Below are positions 6,329 through 7,645 of a stretch of DNA of 7,645 nt, in pieces (the stretch's first letter is position 1; each line of letters begins with the position of its first letter). Location of the stretch: the NCBI GenBank assembly GCA_020426085.1, contig JAGQQP010000187.1, forward strand, positions 1 to 7,645, given 5' to 3'. Made by a program: the position numbers and the translations under genes. The notes under the pieces are model-generated. The model was not told where the DNA came from, did no database searches, and saw nothing but the letters and a program-made list of their open reading frames with translations. Source of the stretch: Planctomycetaceae bacterium. GTDB lineage: Bacteria; Planctomycetota; Planctomycetia; Planctomycetales; Planctomycetaceae.

Positions 6329-7645
6329 ATGCCTGCTCATTCCGATTCGCTTAAATCACTTACCCCTGCTGCTCTCTGCCTGTTCCTGCTACTGTTTACA
6401 AGTATCGAGGTTGTAGGGCAGACACAGACCAACTCACCAACACCCCCTCAAACAACGACTGCCCCAGCAACTCCTCCGACGACTGCGCAAGCTCCAACGG
6501 TTACCACCGACACCGTTCAAAAACGGATTGAGCAGCTAAAGGAAGTGAAAGATCTTTCTGAGGAAAATCAGAAGAAAGCGCTCGATTTTTATAATCAGTC
6601 TCTGAGCAACCTCAAAAAAACTGCTGATTTCCAGGCTGATGCCACGTCATACTCAACGCTTGCCCAGAATGCGATGCAGCGTCTGGAAGAAAAAAAGGCT
6701 GAAATTGAGAACCTGAATAAAAAACCGGCCCCCACATTTACAGAAAACCAAACGCTCCCCCAATTGGAGCAGTTACTGGTTCAGGAAGAAGCAAAGCTGG
6801 AACAAGACAAAACCGCGGCTTCCAGTTGGGACGAAGAAATCGCACGCAGATCAAATCGTCAGAAAGAGGTTCTGACCCGGGCTACAGAACTGGACGACAA
6901 AATCAGTGAGCTGGAAAAACAACTGAAACTGCCTATTCCTGCAGACGAATCTGCAGCTGTCACAGACGCCAGACGGATGGAACTCTTCACCCGTTTAAAC
7001 ATGCGAAAAGCAGAAAAGCCCGCTCTCAAGAGTGAATTGACTGCTTACGAAGCAGAAGAAACGATCGGGTTCCCCCGCACAAATCAGGATTATTTAAAAC
7101 TCGAAGTCAAAAAACAGACTGAGCTGGTGGACGCGCTGAAAGCGCAGATCAAGAAGCTACGCGATCGTGAAGCTGCCATGCGGGTCAAAGAGGCCAAACA
7201 ACAGGTTTTCGAAACCAATCCACTGCTGCAGCCCCTCGCAGAAAAGAATCAGAAATATGCTGAAGAGATCGTTGATCTCAATAAAAAAATTGAGTCTACA
7301 GACAGGAAATTCACCCAAACCACAAAGACCCTCGAAGACCTCAAAAAACAGTTTGACCAGACCAAGGCAAAGGAAGAGTCAATTGGTCTCACCGGACCGA
7401 TTGGCTTAATGCTCCGCAGTCAGCAGGCCAATTTGCCTGACATTGAAAAAAGTAAACAGGACATCGAAAAATACAGCAAAACGATTGATCTGGTCAATTT
7501 AAAACAGTTCGAACTCGATGAGGCCTGGACCGATTTTCCAACGGTCGATGAACAGTTTGACATAATCCGTGACAGCAGTCCGCGCGAACTGACTGAAGAA
7601 GAAGAACTCAATCTCAAAAATGTCATTCAGGAAACACTCAGTAAA
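6329..7645 (+). CDS. Large MscS/MscK(KefA)-like mechanosensitive channel, N-terminal part (C-terminus cut by window edge)
   Basis: 439 codons are open to the window edge. Residues 1-30 form a signal peptide (hydrophobic core about 11-28, ending VVGQ). A Thr/Pro/Ala/Gln-rich linker follows (31-60), and then long charged coiled coils (about 62-132, 145-200, 225-290, 302-350). Stretches such as FETNPLLQPLAEKNQKYAEE (294-313) and GPIGLMLRSQQANLP (356-370) are like the periplasmic MscS_porin-type region of MscK/KefA proteins, which exceed 1,000 residues. The membrane part and the pore would lie beyond the window, so the assignment rests on this domain only. These channels open under membrane tension to release solutes. 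The ATG at 6329 has no Shine-Dalgarno; an in-frame stop at 6302-6304, with no ATG, GTG or TTG after it, leaves no usual earlier start. It is transcribed away from the efflux cluster. Confidence 0.75.
   Translation, partial: MPAHSDSLKSLTPAALCLFLLLFTSIEVVGQTQTNSPTPPQTTTAPATPPTTAQAPTVTTDTVQKRIEQLKEVKDLSEENQKKALDFYNQSLSNLKKTADFQADATSYSTLAQNAMQRLEEKKAEIENLNKKPAPTFTENQTLPQLEQLLVQEEAKLEQDKTAASSWDEEIARRSNRQKEVLTRATELDDKISELEKQLKLPIPADESAAVTDARRMELFTRLNMRKAEKPALKSELTAYEAEETIGFPRTNQDYLKLEVKKQTELVDALKAQIKKLRDREAAMRVKEAKQQVFETNPLLQPLAEKNQKYAEEIVDLNKKIESTDRKFTQTTKTLEDLKKQFDQTKAKEESIGLTGPIGLMLRSQQANLPDIEKSKQDIEKYSKTIDLVNLKQFELDEAWTDFPTVDEQFDIIRDSSPRELTEEEELNLKNVIQETLSK

Noticed and set aside
7420..7626. 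A 68-codon minus-strand frame in the channel gene
   Set aside because: It is a Ser/Leu-rich antisense shadow of the coiled-coil coding sequence.

Overview
The window carries no mobile element, RNA gene or CRISPR array. Base composition is near 50% GC and fairly even. An RND-type metal exporter with its periplasmic adaptor, and a large MscK/KefA-like channel precursor, point to a bacterium with a double membrane. The style (long spacers, an unidentified secreted protein in the efflux cluster, a start without a Shine-Dalgarno) fits a moderate-GC planctomycete such as Gimesia, but that is a recalled impression and not shown by the sequence.

Layout, left to right. (1) 1-494, minus: the N-terminal two thirds of an IclR-family regulator, cut by the window edge. 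(2) 495-677: spacer with a likely sigma70-type promoter for that regulator and a possible operator over its start site. (3) 678-3779, minus: a CzcA-type heavy-metal RND pump. (4) 3834-5294, minus: its membrane-fusion (adaptor) protein. (5) 5421-5876, minus: a small secreted His-rich protein of unrecognised family. (6) 5877-6328: a 452-base divergent spacer with a good leftward promoter (-35 TTGACA), a perfect 14-bp inverted repeat and smaller palindromes. (7) 6329 to the end, plus: the N-terminal coiled-coil part of a large MscS/MscK-like mechanosensitive channel, cut by the edge.

Items 5, 4 and 3 lie in transcription order and probably form one leftward unit: His-rich secreted protein, then adaptor, then pump. 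The pump has the CzcA-type proton-relay residues in TM4 and lacks the Met triad of Cu/Ag pumps, so a divalent cation (Zn/Co/Cd/Ni class) is the better guess for substrate. No outer-membrane TolC/CzcC-like channel is encoded here; the secreted protein sits where such a gene could be expected. The IclR gene appears to have its own promoter, so a link to the pump is not implied.

The most interesting items are the His-rich secreted protein in the efflux cluster and the 14-bp inverted repeat in the divergent spacer. No clearly new system is demonstrated.
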